Assembly: GCA_002786065.1 (NCBI GenBank)
Contig: NHNY01000028.1
Span: forward strand, 248,001-312,000
DNA length: 64,000 bases
From: Microcyclospora pomicola
Lineage: Eukaryota > Ascomycota > Dothideomycetes > Capnodiales
Direction of reading: 5' to 3'
In this document: piece after piece, positions 43,443 through 54,800 of the stretch
How positions within the stretch are numbered: the stretch's first letter is position 1
Layout of the letters: each line of letters begins with the position of its first letter
The notes under the pieces: generated by a model
Told to the model about the DNA's origin: nothing
The model's database searches: none
Seen by the model: the letters and a program-made list of their open reading frames with translations, nothing else
Position numbers and translations under genes: made by a program

Positions 43443-45080
43443 ATGTGGCCGGAGCATCACAATTATCACATCAACGGACAAGGCATGTCTCGCATCCAGC
43501 AGGATCTGCTTCCCGGACCAACACTCTCGAACGCAGGACAAGACCCGGAGAACATGCTTCGAGTCGCGACCGCAAAATCTCGGCAGATCAGCGTCGCCAT
43601 CGTAGGCGCCGGCTTTGCTGGCCTCAGGGCCGCCGATGTTCTGCTTCGACATGGAGTTGATGTCACAGTCTACGAGGCCAGAAACCGACTTGGTGGACGA
43701 GTCGCCCAGAGCAATCATCTCGGTCACGCGGTCGACCTGGGGCCGAATTGGATCCACGGGAGCGAGAACAACCCTATCATGAAGATCGCCCAGGCGACGA
43801 AGACCGATCTCCACGCGTGGGACGAGGAGCAGCTTCTGTACGGCACCGATGGCAAGGTCATCGATGACCAGGAAGCGGCCGAGTATGCTCGTTTGCTGTG
43901 GGATGATGGGCTGATCGCCGATGCCTTCCGCTATAGCGAGCAGAACCATGACAAGATCGATGCCAGGCGAAGTCTGTACGACTACTTCGTGGATAGAGTC
44001 CCGGAGATGTTCAAGCAGGATCCCGACGATGTGGCGAAACGGAAGCGAGAGACACTCTTGCACATGGCGCACATGTGGGGCGCCTATGTGGGCGATTCCG
44101 TGACGACGCAGAGTCTGAAGTTCTTCTGGTTGGAGGAGTGTATTGAAGGGGATAATCCGTTCGTTGCCGGTACATACAGCAAGATTCTGGAGGAAGTCGC
44201 CAGATCAGCCAAGAAAGATGCCCAGATCCACCTGGAAACGAGAGTGACGAAGATCAGCAACAGCGATGATTCGAACACGGAGGAGAGCAAAAGAGTCACC
44301 GTCGAAACCGCCACCGGCACGTTGACGGACTACGACGAAGTGATTGTCACCTCACCATTAGGCTGGCTAAAGCGCAACCGCAACATCTTCTCCCCGCCAC
44401 TCACGCCACGGCTGTCGCAAGCCATCGACAACATCGGGTACGGCAACCTAGACAAGGTCTACGTGACGTTCCCATCTGCATTCTGGAACCGCCCACTTTC
44501 ATCCGACCCCGCCGTCGAGACCCCTTCCAACCCGCCCAGCATGATCCACTGGCTCGCCCCCTCCTACGCCTCAGACACGAACCCCTCCGCCTGGCTCCTC
44601 GAGACGATGAATCTCGCCGCCCTCCCCCCCAGCTCCGCCCACCCGACCCTCCTCTTCTACATCCACGGCGCCTGCGCCAAGCACATCGCGACTCTCGTCT
44701 CCGACCACCCCGCTTCCGCGCACCTCTCACTCCTCCTTCCCTTCTTCCACCCCTACCTCTCCCGCCTGCCGCACTACTCCGCGACCGATCCCGCCTGCAC
44801 GCCCACGGCGCTGCTCGCGACCGCCTGGGCCAACGATGAGCTCGCCGGGTACGGCAGCTACGCGAACTTCCAGACGGGGCTGGAGCGCGGCCACGAGGAT
44901 GTCGCGGTCATGCGGACGGGCATGCCGGAGCGCGGCATCTGGTTGGCGGGCGAGCATACGAGTCCGTTTGTCGCGCTGGGCACGAGTACCGGCGCGTACT
45001 GGAGTGGCGAGAAGGTGGCGGAGCGGATCGTAGGAGCGTATGGGCTGGAGGGAGTCGAGGGTGCTGCTGGCGAGGCGTGA
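43443..45080 (+). CDS. FAD-dependent amine oxidase (polyamine oxidase-like)
   Basis: A single-exon frame of 545 residues. The dinucleotide-binding fold is VAIVGAGFAGLRAADVLLRHG, followed by VTVYEARNRLGGRV (residues about 50-86), and then GPNWIHG, the amine-oxidase substrate-side motif. The C-terminus has the FAD-contacting block GIWLAGEHTSPFVALGTSTGAYWSGEKVAERI. This is the order and length of the polyamine oxidase / LSD1-like family (Fms1, PAO), which oxidise spermine or related amines to release an aldehyde and H2O2. No peroxisomal C-terminal SKL is present (it ends GAAGEA), and there is no signal peptide, so a cytosolic location is likely. Substrate is not determined by motif. Residues 360-460 are Pro/Ser/Leu-rich and differ from characterised enzymes. 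An alternative start is the Met at MSRIQQD (43485). The gene is convergent with Nup192. Confidence 0.9.
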   Translation: MWPEHHNYHINGQGMSRIQQDLLPGPTLSNAGQDPENMLRVATAKSRQISVAIVGAGFAGLRAADVLLRHGVDVTVYEARNRLGGRVAQSNHLGHAVDLGPNWIHGSENNPIMKIAQATKTDLHAWDEEQLLYGTDGKVIDDQEAAEYARLLWDDGLIADAFRYSEQNHDKIDARRSLYDYFVDRVPEMFKQDPDDVAKRKRETLLHMAHMWGAYVGDSVTTQSLKFFWLEECIEGDNPFVAGTYSKILEEVARSAKKDAQIHLETRVTKISNSDDSNTEESKRVTVETATGTLTDYDEVIVTSPLGWLKRNRNIFSPPLTPRLSQAIDNIGYGNLDKVYVTFPSAFWNRPLSSDPAVETPSNPPSMIHWLAPSYASDTNPSAWLLETMNLAALPPSSAHPTLLFYIHGACAKHIATLVSDHPASAHLSLLLPFFHPYLSRLPHYSATDPACTPTALLATAWANDELAGYGSYANFQTGLERGHEDVAVMRTGMPERGIWLAGEHTSPFVALGTSTGAYWSGEKVAERIVGAYGLEGVEGAAGEA

Positions 45081-45363
45081 CGGGGAAGTCTCTTGAGATG
45101 AGAACTGGATCAAGCGGGGAGGATGTCATTATTGCAAGAGCATATACAAGTGAACGACCGTGAAGCTTCCAGGTTAATTGAAGAGAGATTACGATTTTGC
45201 GATCTAGCATTATCCACCAAGTCCCTTTCAAGGCCTGGCTATATCGGTATTTAATCGCCGTGGCCATCAGCATTATTGGCAGCATCCAATTGCAGATGCT
45301 GACTACTTATGCTCCCCTACCCACCAAGAATCAACGCCGCTCAGCGCCTCGCTATGTATGACC

Positions 45364-45489
45364 TTAAGACAGTTCCCAATGCAGCTCTGCCGTGTGACCG
45401 TCCTCATTCCTCGCTTTTGACCACTCTTTTCTCCCATAGACTTCGATCCGCGTAAACCCCAGATGTCGATAGAGTTTCACTCCGCCGCG
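45364..45489 (-). pseudogene. Orphan C-terminal tail of a GNAT-type N-acetyltransferase
   Basis: Just after the NUP192 stop, in another frame, 41 codons end in TAA. They read VKLYRHLGFTRIEVYG, then RKEWSKARNEDGHTAELHWELS. The xLYRxLGFxxIxxY pattern is the conserved motif-B end of GCN5-related N-acetyltransferases, and the final strand with ELHWEL suits the last beta strand of such a domain. An in-frame TGA at 45490-45492 and the NUP192 coding sequence leave no room for the N-terminal 120 residues on this strand. I therefore read it as the remaining tail of a broken host acetyltransferase gene. The overlap with NUP192 is about 13 nt. Chance similarity is possible but 20 matching positions make it unlikely. 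Confidence 0.6.
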
Positions 45490-48400
45490 TCACCCAGCAG
45501 CGCAGACGCCTGCGACAGCTCACGCATCACCTTCTCCGCCAGCAAATTCGCGCTGCTACCCGTGACAGCGGTCTGCGCCCACACGGCCTCGCGCTCATTG
45601 CTGGGCACAATGCGGTCGACCAAGCTCCGCTTACTGCGCGGGAGTGCCACCACCAGGCCCTTGAGCATGGGCATGTCGAGCGCCAGGAGCGGGATGTCCA
45701 TGGCATTGATGCCCTCGGCGGCGCCGTTGGCAGCGTCGGACTCGAGGATCATCCCAATCAGCAGCAGCGAGTGGGCTTCGGTGACTAGCCCGAGCGTGAC
45801 GTCGTTGGTGTGTTCTTTGCGCGACGGACGTGCCTCGCCCGGCGCCCAGAGCTTCAGCGACGACTCGGCGCGCGCGAGCTGCTGGGGGAAGGAGTTGAGG
45901 AAGAGTGCGACTTCACGGGCCATGGGCGCACCGACGGCATCGAGCAGATTGAGGCAGAGCGGCAGCAGGCCTTCGCTCCAGATGGTAAACATGCGGACGG
46001 GTTCGTCGAAGGGGCCCTTGCCGTCGGGCTTGCGGTAGTAGTTGGAGATGTTGGCGTTGCTGATCTGGTCAAGCACGCCGTCGACTGCCATCTGCTCCGC
46101 GATCGGCGCGATGGTGGAAAGGGAGAGCAAGAACGTGATGGAAATCTCGCCATAGATGGGATCATCAGCCATGACAGCCGCCAGCTGGTCGGCCCAAGAA
46201 TACAAGCTCAGCGCGCCGCGCACAGTGCTGGAGCTTGCGATGACTTCGGCAATGAGTGCATGGACCGAAGCGATACCCTTCACCGAGAGCACCGCTTGTA
46301 GTAGTGCTGTCAAGATCGCAAAGTCAGCAGGCAATGCAAGTTCGAGAGCTGTATGCAAGTTTCCGCAGAGCGCTCGGAAACCCGGCGCAATCACATGCCG
46401 TACAACTTCGACGAATAAACCACTCATGTTTGCAGATAGTGCAGGAGGCCCTCGTTCGACCGGTGGTCTACCCTGAGTCGAGGCGGTGGATGGCGGAGGC
46501 TCGAGAGCCATGTACGCATGAGGCTGAATAGTCAGGTAGAGCACTTGAAGCAACACGCGGTAATACCGCAGGTCGTCCGGCGCACTCGCGACATCATAGT
46601 CTACGGGCGATGTCCGCACCAAGCTCCATGCCAAAGGTAACAGCTCTTTCATGGTTGGCTCTGATGCTTTTACAGCGACCAACTTCGATGACAACATAAA
46701 GGCCAGGTCGATGCGGGACTGTAGTACATCTGCGGTCCCAGGCACGCTCAAGTCAGCTTCCAGATTCGCATGAAGGCAGCTTTGCACGGCCACGGCGAGG
46801 GCAGTCCGTATATGGGCCTCCTGCTCAGCGCAATCGCAGAGCGTTGTCGCCAAGCTCTTCCACGACTCCAGCAGGCTGGTCTGCGCATCGACCAGACTGA
46901 GGTTCTTGTTCGCCCTCACGATCTCCTGGTAAAAGCCTTCGCCACGAGTCCTGCCATTCACCACAGCCCCTGTCCAGGCTTGGTCATGCCTCAACACCGT
47001 CTCAGCCAAGTCCAGGTCATAGTAAAAGCCATCGCCATAGGGTGCAGGGTTGGACGGAGTCCTCTTGAAATCCGCCAGCTCGCAGTGTGGATACTTCCGC
47101 TTCATGTTCTCTGCAAGGTTCAGATGAAGAGATCGTCTGTACGCGTCCACCTTGACAGCGTATTCCTGCAGGTATCTCAAATGTCCCTTGAGTTTCTGAA
47201 CGACGGACTTGTCGCCCACTTCGAGTCCAGTATGGATACTGACAGCGAGAATGTCACACAGCAGTGCCGTCATCTTGACTTCGTTCGCCTGGACCACTTC
47301 CTCCGCGATACCGGCGCCTCCAGCAGCCGCCAGGACACTGTCCAACCATGCCATTGCAGCATTGAGAAAATCAGCGTGAGCGCGCACTTCATTCGAAGCC
47401 CAGATCCAGACATCTTGCGCTTTCGCGACGAAGCTGAGCATAGCCTTTGCACGATCTGGTGCAAGGTCAGCGATGTGGCTCAGTTCGTCCAAAGCATGTG
47501 CCAGTATTGATTGAGTTTGTGTGTTTGTCCTCGTATTATCTTTGAGACGTGTCCGTGGCATGGTGCCTGTCAGCAAATAGACCGCGAACCATTGCTGCCT
47601 GCAGCCGAGAACATTGGAAAGGAAGTCCCAGATTTGGACTTCGACGTCCATATCACAGAGCGGCTGATCGAAATGCGCGATGACAGTGAGAAAAGCTTTG
47701 GCAGCGTCGGGACTCAGCGAGCCAAGCAGAGCGGGCGGATCGGCCTCCGACTCTGCAACGGCTTGGGTGATCTCGCTCAGCAAGTCTGACAGAGGACCCT
47801 TGTTGGCATGGTCTGCAGCCAATAACATAACATACGTCGGCGTGTTCTTCATGAGCTCGACGCTCAAGACGGCAGCACATTCCACATCGATCAGCTTCAT
47901 CGTCCGTACCAGCGTAGCGGTGAAAGCGCATAGCTCTCGCATTTGCAGCACCACAGATGTCCGCAGCCGCGTCGGAAGCACATCATCGGCGGCCTTGATG
48001 CCTTCTTCGAACAGATCGCTCAGCGTCGCGAGCAGTCCACTGCCATTCGACTCGGGTGCAAAGGCTTCGAGCACCAACTGTGCCGCTGGCATGAGGGCAA
48101 CGGAGAACCTCTCCCTCCCGTCCATCGCTACACGGTCTGCGGCAGCCAGTGTCGGTTTCGCTGGTGCTTCTACGCCGAACGTGACGCGAAGCAACTTGTT
48201 GAACGTCGCTGCGATCTGCATCGACATCTTGTGCTTCTCATCGAGGATCGTGAAACGCCAGGACGCGAAGTTCTGGAACGCGTCCAGCATGACTCGTTGG
48301 TAGGCGGTGACGACGGTGCTCATGAGACGTTCCGGCACACTATCAACCGACAGCTCGGGACCTTCGAAACGATGACCATTCCGAGAGGGTCTGGCCTTTC

Positions 48401-51092
48401 GCTTGATCAACCCAGCGATGGCATCGTCGATTAAGCTGGAGTACAGCCGTACGCAGATTGTCAGAAAGCGGTATTTGCCGCTCTGCAGCTCGCTACCAGC
48501 AACAGAAGCCGCGAGCGAGCTCGCACCCCCATTCAAGCCAAGGAGACTGCTACGGCCGAGCATGGCCCAGATCCTCTCGGGAAAGAAGCGGGTCAAAATT
48601 TCCAGGAACTCCACGCAAGCAGCAAGCAGGTCGATCGAGCCAGGCTGAGCCTTTCGATCCATCTGATGCTGCAATTCCATCTCTAGTATGTCACCAACGA
48701 CACCCATAATATCTTGTCCGTTATGGAGAGGCTCGCCTAGAGCGACGAGGAGCAGTGAAGCCTGTTCTTGCGCATAAGTCTGCTTTGCAGTGGATCGAAG
48801 CAGCGCGTTGATCAGGACGACGATTTCCGTCGCCGTCTCGCAATCGAGCTCTTCGCATGGGGGAGCAGGCCGTATGGCAGGAGATGGCAGAATGGTCGAC
48901 AAGAGCAGACCAAGATACTGAAGCGCGGAATGTTGATGGTTGAGCTGTAAGACCTTTGTTTTCTCCTCGCCCACTATTTGACCACTGGTGCCGGCTGGTA
49001 TTAGTGAGACGTTATCCCCTTCTTGTGTCTCGCCATTGGTTATGGCTCGTAGTCCAGCGGCACCTCGTAAGGAAGCCTTTTTGGAAGTGAACAGCGCCAG
49101 CGTATCTGTCAACACCATCCCATTGCTGCCTTCGTCTTCATTCTCCAAAACATATGATCGGAACGTGAGCGGCACCTTAGTCGTGAAGCTCCGCATGTCC
49201 TGCAGAGTCTGAACGATGTGCGATGGCCCAGCTTGCTCTCCGCCTTCAGCTTCCGCGAGGATAGCACACAGCTGCAAGAATGGGCTCAGCTCGTATGGGT
49301 AGCGACTCATGCATTGAAACATGACGTGCGGGCCGTCGGTCGCGTCATTTAACAAGAACTTCTCGATGAGGCTTTGTGGCGTCGCCCGTGTGGTCTGTCC
49401 AGGCAGCTGCGGAGCCAAGATGGCGAACATGGCCTCGAGCACATCGGAGTTGTACGAGACGAATGGCATGCCTTGTTGTATCAGTGCAAGCAGAACGTCC
49501 CGTGATGTGAGCGCGGTCGAAGCTCCGAGGTCAGACTCCCAATCGATGGCGGTCACCGTTGCCAGATCCGCACAAAACACATAGACCATCATCAGATCGA
49601 CCGCAGACCGGACGAAGAATATAGCGGGGTCGGTATCGTCCATATCAGGAGTGTCCAGAAGACCATCCCAAGAAGACTCCCAGACCGAAACGTCCCTGCC
49701 TGCATTGCGAGACGGCTGGCGATTACGCTCTTCGTTGTCGCTCGACCCGTCTTCCATTCGATTATGCTCACGACTCTCGCGCGATTCGGTGGCCAATGCT
49801 TTTAATTGGGTCGTGATGATGCCCCACGCATACACAGCAGGGGCCGCAACAGTGATGTTCTGTCTGGCCGCCTGGCATAGGACCATGGTGATCTGACTCG
49901 TACTAGCCTCGTCCATGATGTATTCATTATCCTCACGCACCGCTAGATCCGGATATTGCGCGTCCCCTCTTTGCGCGCTAATGTACTCATCCTGCAGCTT
50001 CGTGACAGTCTGCGGCAATTGGAAGATGGCGAGCGAGATGATGGACACCAGACAGTCCATGGTGGAGGGCGCTCGTACCAGAGTGAAAGCTTGCGCGTCC
50101 TGAAAGAAAGCGGTCTTGTCCATCAGATCAAACCACGCCTTGATCAATGTGGCACGAGTGATGACCTTCAAGCTGTAGATCGAGCTGAGCAGCAATCGGA
50201 GCACATCGATCAGCCTCCGCAAGCTGGCAGTGATGTGCAACTCCGTCCTCGAGGCGTCAGCCGTGAAGACCGTGGGGATTTTACCCGTTGCTGGCTCCGA
50301 CGCTCGATCGTCAATGTGCTTGATACACGCCATACCAAAGGCATGAATCTTCGCCACATCGTCCGCCGTGTAATATGCCTCCCGAACCGTGGCAGCCAAC
50401 GTATCCAACCACGAACCCTGCGGCAACACATCCACCGCCATCTCTGTACTTGCCCCTTCCGCTCTAACCGCGCTTCGACTGACAAGATCCGCACAGATCT
50501 TGGTAATATACTCCATCTCTTCCAGATAAAACCGCAGCAACCTCTCTCTCCGCGTCCCTTGATTGCCAAAGTCCAGCTCCGGTCTCACCGGCGGCGGCGG
50601 CGCCAGCACATTCGACAGGCTCGTCGTACTGCCCGCCATGACCGACCCGCGAAACCCACTCGCCGCATTCCCGCCACTCGGCGCGACCGCCGTGTTCAGC
50701 AGCAGCGTATGCGCCGGTCTCTGCTGCCACTCCAGCACCGCCAGCCGCAACGCCGCGAGCTCCTCGATCTGCACCTGCGCCGACAGCCACAGCGCATCTT
50801 CCTTGAGCTGGTCGAGGCTATACTCGCCGTTGGCCGCGTTGGCGACATGAATCGGGGCGGTCTTGGTCTCGAAGTCGGCTTTCGTCCGCGAGGACGGGGC
50901 CGCGAAGGGCGCGAGGGCGTGCTGCAGGATGTGGCTGCTTTCCGGGCTGGCGAGGTATTGCTGCAGCGCGGTCGCGGTCTCGTCGCGGGTGGTCGTCTCG
51001 GGATCGCAGAGGGTGCGCCACGCGGTCTTCCATGAGATCAGCCTTTGGTGGCCGGCGAGACACTTGTCGAGTGGAGGGAAGTAGCTGGCCAT
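45477..51092 (-). CDS. NUP192: Nucleoporin Nup192 (inner-ring scaffold)
   Basis: A single-exon frame of 1871 residues, close to the 1700-1900 of fungal Nup192/Nup205. It begins MASYFPPLDKCLAGHQRLISWKTAWRTLCDPET and includes the family blocks FYLEEMEYITKICADL, LKVITRATLIKAWFDLMDKT and a long chain of alpha-helical repeats to the end. I see no trans-membrane segments. Nup192 is a large alpha-solenoid in the inner ring of the nuclear pore that binds Nic96 and helps arrange Nup145/Nup53. It is unusual here for having no intron in 5.6 kb while most neighbours are split. Dense open frames on the opposite strand (for example 49956-51035) are composition shadows. The stop overlaps the orphan acetyltransferase tail. 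The other pore-linked gene, DBP5, lies 27 kb away, so no cluster is implied. Confidence 0.95.
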   Translation of the reverse strand: MASYFPPLDKCLAGHQRLISWKTAWRTLCDPETTTRDETATALQQYLASPESSHILQHALAPFAAPSSRTKADFETKTAPIHVANAANGEYSLDQLKEDALWLSAQVQIEELAALRLAVLEWQQRPAHTLLLNTAVAPSGGNAASGFRGSVMAGSTTSLSNVLAPPPPVRPELDFGNQGTRRERLLRFYLEEMEYITKICADLVSRSAVRAEGASTEMAVDVLPQGSWLDTLAATVREAYYTADDVAKIHAFGMACIKHIDDRASEPATGKIPTVFTADASRTELHITASLRRLIDVLRLLLSSIYSLKVITRATLIKAWFDLMDKTAFFQDAQAFTLVRAPSTMDCLVSIISLAIFQLPQTVTKLQDEYISAQRGDAQYPDLAVREDNEYIMDEASTSQITMVLCQAARQNITVAAPAVYAWGIITTQLKALATESRESREHNRMEDGSSDNEERNRQPSRNAGRDVSVWESSWDGLLDTPDMDDTDPAIFFVRSAVDLMMVYVFCADLATVTAIDWESDLGASTALTSRDVLLALIQQGMPFVSYNSDVLEAMFAILAPQLPGQTTRATPQSLIEKFLLNDATDGPHVMFQCMSRYPYELSPFLQLCAILAEAEGGEQAGPSHIVQTLQDMRSFTTKVPLTFRSYVLENEDEGSNGMVLTDTLALFTSKKASLRGAAGLRAITNGETQEGDNVSLIPAGTSGQIVGEEKTKVLQLNHQHSALQYLGLLLSTILPSPAIRPAPPCEELDCETATEIVVLINALLRSTAKQTYAQEQASLLLVALGEPLHNGQDIMGVVGDILEMELQHQMDRKAQPGSIDLLAACVEFLEILTRFFPERIWAMLGRSSLLGLNGGASSLAASVAGSELQSGKYRFLTICVRLYSSLIDDAIAGLIKRKARPSRNGHRFEGPELSVDSVPERLMSTVVTAYQRVMLDAFQNFASWRFTILDEKHKMSMQIAATFNKLLRVTFGVEAPAKPTLAAADRVAMDGRERFSVALMPAAQLVLEAFAPESNGSGLLATLSDLFEEGIKAADDVLPTRLRTSVVLQMRELCAFTATLVRTMKLIDVECAAVLSVELMKNTPTYVMLLAADHANKGPLSDLLSEITQAVAESEADPPALLGSLSPDAAKAFLTVIAHFDQPLCDMDVEVQIWDFLSNVLGCRQQWFAVYLLTGTMPRTRLKDNTRTNTQTQSILAHALDELSHIADLAPDRAKAMLSFVAKAQDVWIWASNEVRAHADFLNAAMAWLDSVLAAAGGAGIAEEVVQANEVKMTALLCDILAVSIHTGLEVGDKSVVQKLKGHLRYLQEYAVKVDAYRRSLHLNLAENMKRKYPHCELADFKRTPSNPAPYGDGFYYDLDLAETVLRHDQAWTGAVVNGRTRGEGFYQEIVRANKNLSLVDAQTSLLESWKSLATTLCDCAEQEAHIRTALAVAVQSCLHANLEADLSVPGTADVLQSRIDLAFMLSSKLVAVKASEPTMKELLPLAWSLVRTSPVDYDVASAPDDLRYYRVLLQVLYLTIQPHAYMALEPPPSTASTQGRPPVERGPPALSANMSGLFVEVVRHVIAPGFRALCGNLHTALELALPADFAILTALLQAVLSVKGIASVHALIAEVIASSSTVRGALSLYSWADQLAAVMADDPIYGEISITFLLSLSTIAPIAEQMAVDGVLDQISNANISNYYRKPDGKGPFDEPVRMFTIWSEGLLPLCLNLLDAVGAPMAREVALFLNSFPQQLARAESSLKLWAPGEARPSRKEHTNDVTLGLVTEAHSLLLIGMILESDAANGAAEGINAMDIPLLALDMPMLKGLVVALPRSKRSLVDRIVPSNEREAVWAQTAVTGSSANLLAEKVMRELSQASALLGDAAE

Positions 51093-51800
51093 GTTGCTGT
51101 GCCTGCGGAGAGGATGATGGTGGTGAAGAAAGGACTGTCGGGATCAAGACGCATCCTCCGAGTAAGGAATGGTTATCTCGGACAGATCATGTCGTGTTGA
51201 ATTGCTCGTCCAGACGTCCAAATGTGGTTTCTTGAAGGGCTGTATACTTCACTTCGCTAGTCGAAACAACGAGCTTGTCGCGTGTTTGGAGCTCGAGGAA
51301 CGCGGAGGTCGATCTCGAAAATTAAAGTCCTGGGACAATTTATTCACACTGCCCAATGGCTTCACGAGGTATGAACAGGCATAGCTGGAAAGAGAAATCC
51401 ACATCGTACTGACACATGTAGCCTCGAACAAGTTACGATCTCACATCAAACCCCTTCCATGATACAGTATTATGTACAAGCTCTACCTAGAGACGTCCCG
51501 CATGAACCTCACTGCTCCCCAACGAAGCGTGATTGATAGCAATAACACAAAGATCGACACACGTAGGTGTACAATCACCAGAAGGATGCAGTCAGGTATC
51601 CAACCACCACGCCGATGCCATACAAAATCGCTTCACGCAGAAATCTCGTCCTGTCCAAAAAGAAACGCCGCCGGGTCCGGCATGAAAGCAAATCGACTCT
51701 GAAGTCGTAAGATTACAAGGTAATTAGACATATACACATGAGGTGCCCGGTCGCAGCTGTGTCTGGGCTTGACTTCGAGAAGTGGTGGTCGTCAGAACGA
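51093..51800. other. Intergenic: NUP192 promoter and 3' flank of the coiled-coil gene
   Basis: The 708 nt between two co-directional leftward genes show no supported coding frame. Local strings are AT-richer than neighbours (51400-51560), as expected for transcript ends. Confidence 0.55.
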
Positions 51801-54800
51801 TCAGTACATCAACGCCTCTGCGCGGTCGCGCTCCTCCACGATCAGTTTCTGGAGTTTGCGCATCTGCGTCAAGGCCGCGTCGCGCTCGGTCTGGAGCTCG
51901 GCGACGTCGATTTGGCTTCGGTTGACGCGCTGCACGACGGTTTGCATGTCCTCCTCGGCCTCGCGGAGCATGCCTTCGAGCTCTTTGACCTTTCGCTCGA
52001 GCATCTGCGTGCGACTTGCTTCCAGGAGCGATGTCTCAGTCATGCGTTTGCCGATCGTGGGACTGGTCTTGAACATGGGCGAGGTCGCGGGTGACAGCTT
52101 CTTCGGGTCCGGAATGAAAATTTGCAGACGCTCAAGAGACGGCGAGGTCGCTTCTTCGATCTTGCGGACTTCCGCCTCATGGTTCCCAAGAGTCGCTTCG
52201 GAGTGCTGTTGGGCTGCCAGAACGCTGTCTTCCATACCCGCGAGACGCTTCTGCATCTCCTCGATTTGTCGAGTGGACTCTTTTTGGTCCCTCTCGCCCT
52301 TCGCCACAGCTTTTGCCAGCTTCTCACGAAGCTCGACACTGCTCTGGACCTCCTTCTCAAGCTGGTCGGCGAGGTCGTCCATTCGTTGTGCCGAACCAGA
52401 CAGCTCCTGCGCCATGTCACCTTGACCAACGGCAGCACGTTGTCGATACTCAACTGCTGCTTGTCGGGCATGGTCTCGCTCTCGTTCCATGGCAGAGATG
52501 CTTAGCTGAAGTTTCTCGTCTTCGTCCTCATCTCCAGAAGAACTCGCGCTGGAGGATGCGCGTGGGATGATGTCATGTTCTTGTAACATGATACGTAGGC
52601 CTCGGGTCTCTTGCTCCGCACGATCAAGGTCCATCTTGATGCCCGACAGACCCTTCTCGTACTGCCACTTCTGCTCGAGAGCATCTTCAGTGCGCTTTCT
52701 CAAGGTCGTGACCTCATCTTTGAGGAAGGAGACCTCGCGGTGGTAGGCAGTACGTTTGGGTGCGTTCTCCGACTCGGCCTTGTCCTTGGCGGTCGTGAGC
52801 TTCTTGACCGCACGTTGGTGCTCCTTGTTCTGTTTCTCGTAGCGACAAATGAGTAATTGAAGCGCTTTGTGAAGGGCGTCACGCTGGTCTTCGATCTCCT
52901 TGATGCCGTCAGACGAGAGGGCGCTTGCGCCGATGGAACCAGAGCGTTGTCGTCCCTCGCCACGGTCTTTGACAGATCCGGACCTTGTCATCATGCCGCC
53001 ACGTTTCGACCCATTCTTCAAGGAGTTGGACCTCGACATCTGACTTCTGGGGTAAAATCCTCCATCTTCTTCGGCAATGCTGCCAAAGCCACGAATGCTT
53101 TGACCAGATGCACGGCGCGAGTCAAGCAAGGCCCTATGCTCCTCGCGAAGAGCCGTCAACTCTTGTTGCATCCGGCTATTTTCGTATGCCAATGACTGGC
53201 TACGCGATGCTTCAGACTCAAGACCCTCCACACGAGCTCTCAGTTGAGGTACAATCTCATCCCTCAGATTGTCTCGCTCGTTTCGATGTTGGGCCAGATC
53301 TTCACGCATAGCGCTGTAGAGGTCTTCGAAGTTGTCCTTGGCTGATCGCTCCTGACTGAGACGTCTCCTAGTTTCGTCCAGCGTAGACTCGAGCTCACCG
53401 ACTCGGTCGTCCATAGTGCCGTTGAGCTCCTGATCGTTGCGCTTCTGTAGTTGGTCTTCCAGGTGGTGCACCATCTCTTCCAGGTCTCTTCGGCGGCCCA
53501 GTTCTGTTTGTATTCTGTTCGCCATTTCAACTTTGAGTTGCGCCTTTTCTTGTTCCACCTTGCGCATCTTGGTCTCTAGTTGCTCCACCCTTTCGTCTGG
53601 ATTCGAGATTGGATACCGCGTGGAGCTAGTGCCAGAATCCGAGAAATAGTCACTACTTCTACGAGTTGCAAAGTCTGAATGTGGAATGTTGGGCATCTCC
53701 AAGCGAAGGCGGTCCAGCTCATCCTCAAGTTCCATTTCTCTTCTGATCGATCCTGCCAGCTCGGTGCTGATGTGCGATAATTCCTTCTCAAGCTCCCTCA
53801 CATGAGCATTGGTGTGCGCCGAGCCAAGTAGCAGAGGTGTCTCGGGGTTGTCGAAGTAGTGAGCTCCGGCACTGTTCGCCATCTTGACATCAAGACCCGG
53901 CGGTGTGAGCCGAGCCTTGGTAGCGGGGGTACCATCCATGAGGACGACTGAAGGTCGGCGTTGTTCACCCGGTGAAGGTTGAGGGGAAAGGGACCGATCA
54001 CTGAAGGTTGTGGTGGGTGAGTCGACAGTTGCGGCCGAGTTCCATCCAAAGAATGTGCCCAGCTTGGATACAGGCGACTTCGGTCTGGCTCCGTGGCGAT
54101 TCGACTCGTCAGCGCTCAACAATGAGTCGTTCGACAGTGTGCGCTGTACTCCGTCGAATTGAAGCGTGATTGGCACTGCTTGTCCTTCGTCCGCCGACCC
54201 GTGGTTGTGGTGGTTCACGAACGAGTACTGAGAGCCGGAGTCGTTGCTTGATATGGAAAGACGCGGCGCATGAGGCATTGTTTGTTCTTGAGCATAGCGT
54301 GAATGATCCGGTATACTGGACGGTCTCGAGGGATCGTAGTAGGAGGAAGCAGAGGAACTTTCAGCGCGGGAGTCTACTGAGACAGGACGGTTGTGGTCGG
54401 GAGTGGGGAAGACGTAGGACGACCTGGTCAGGTTTGTCAGTGCCCTGGTCGGCAAGGTATGGTTGCGCGGATCGACTGACCTCAAGTGCTCGTGCTGAGG
54501 TTGTGGCTCCTCAGGAACAGGCTGCGGGCGAACGAACCCACTGTAGGGTCGTGTCTTGGGGCTCGTCAATGAGGTAGGCCGTGACCGGGGATCTGCGGGT
54601 CTTCCCAATACCTGTGGAACTGAAGGCAGAGAGGCCGGCCGGGGATGGACCGTGGTGGACGAGTTCTTCTGCTCCACCAGGGGAATGCTTGAAGCCTGAG
54701 AGCGGAAGGAGGAGAAGGAAGGGACTGAGCTTCGGAACCAGGAGGAGTGTTTGGTCAGGCCAGAGGGTTGGTCGTGGGCGAGCGGGGGAGGAGGCTGTTG

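Noticed and set aside
49956-51035. 359-codon rightward frame opposite NUP192
   Set aside because: It is an Arg-rich antisense shadow of the GC-rich 5' part of NUP192.
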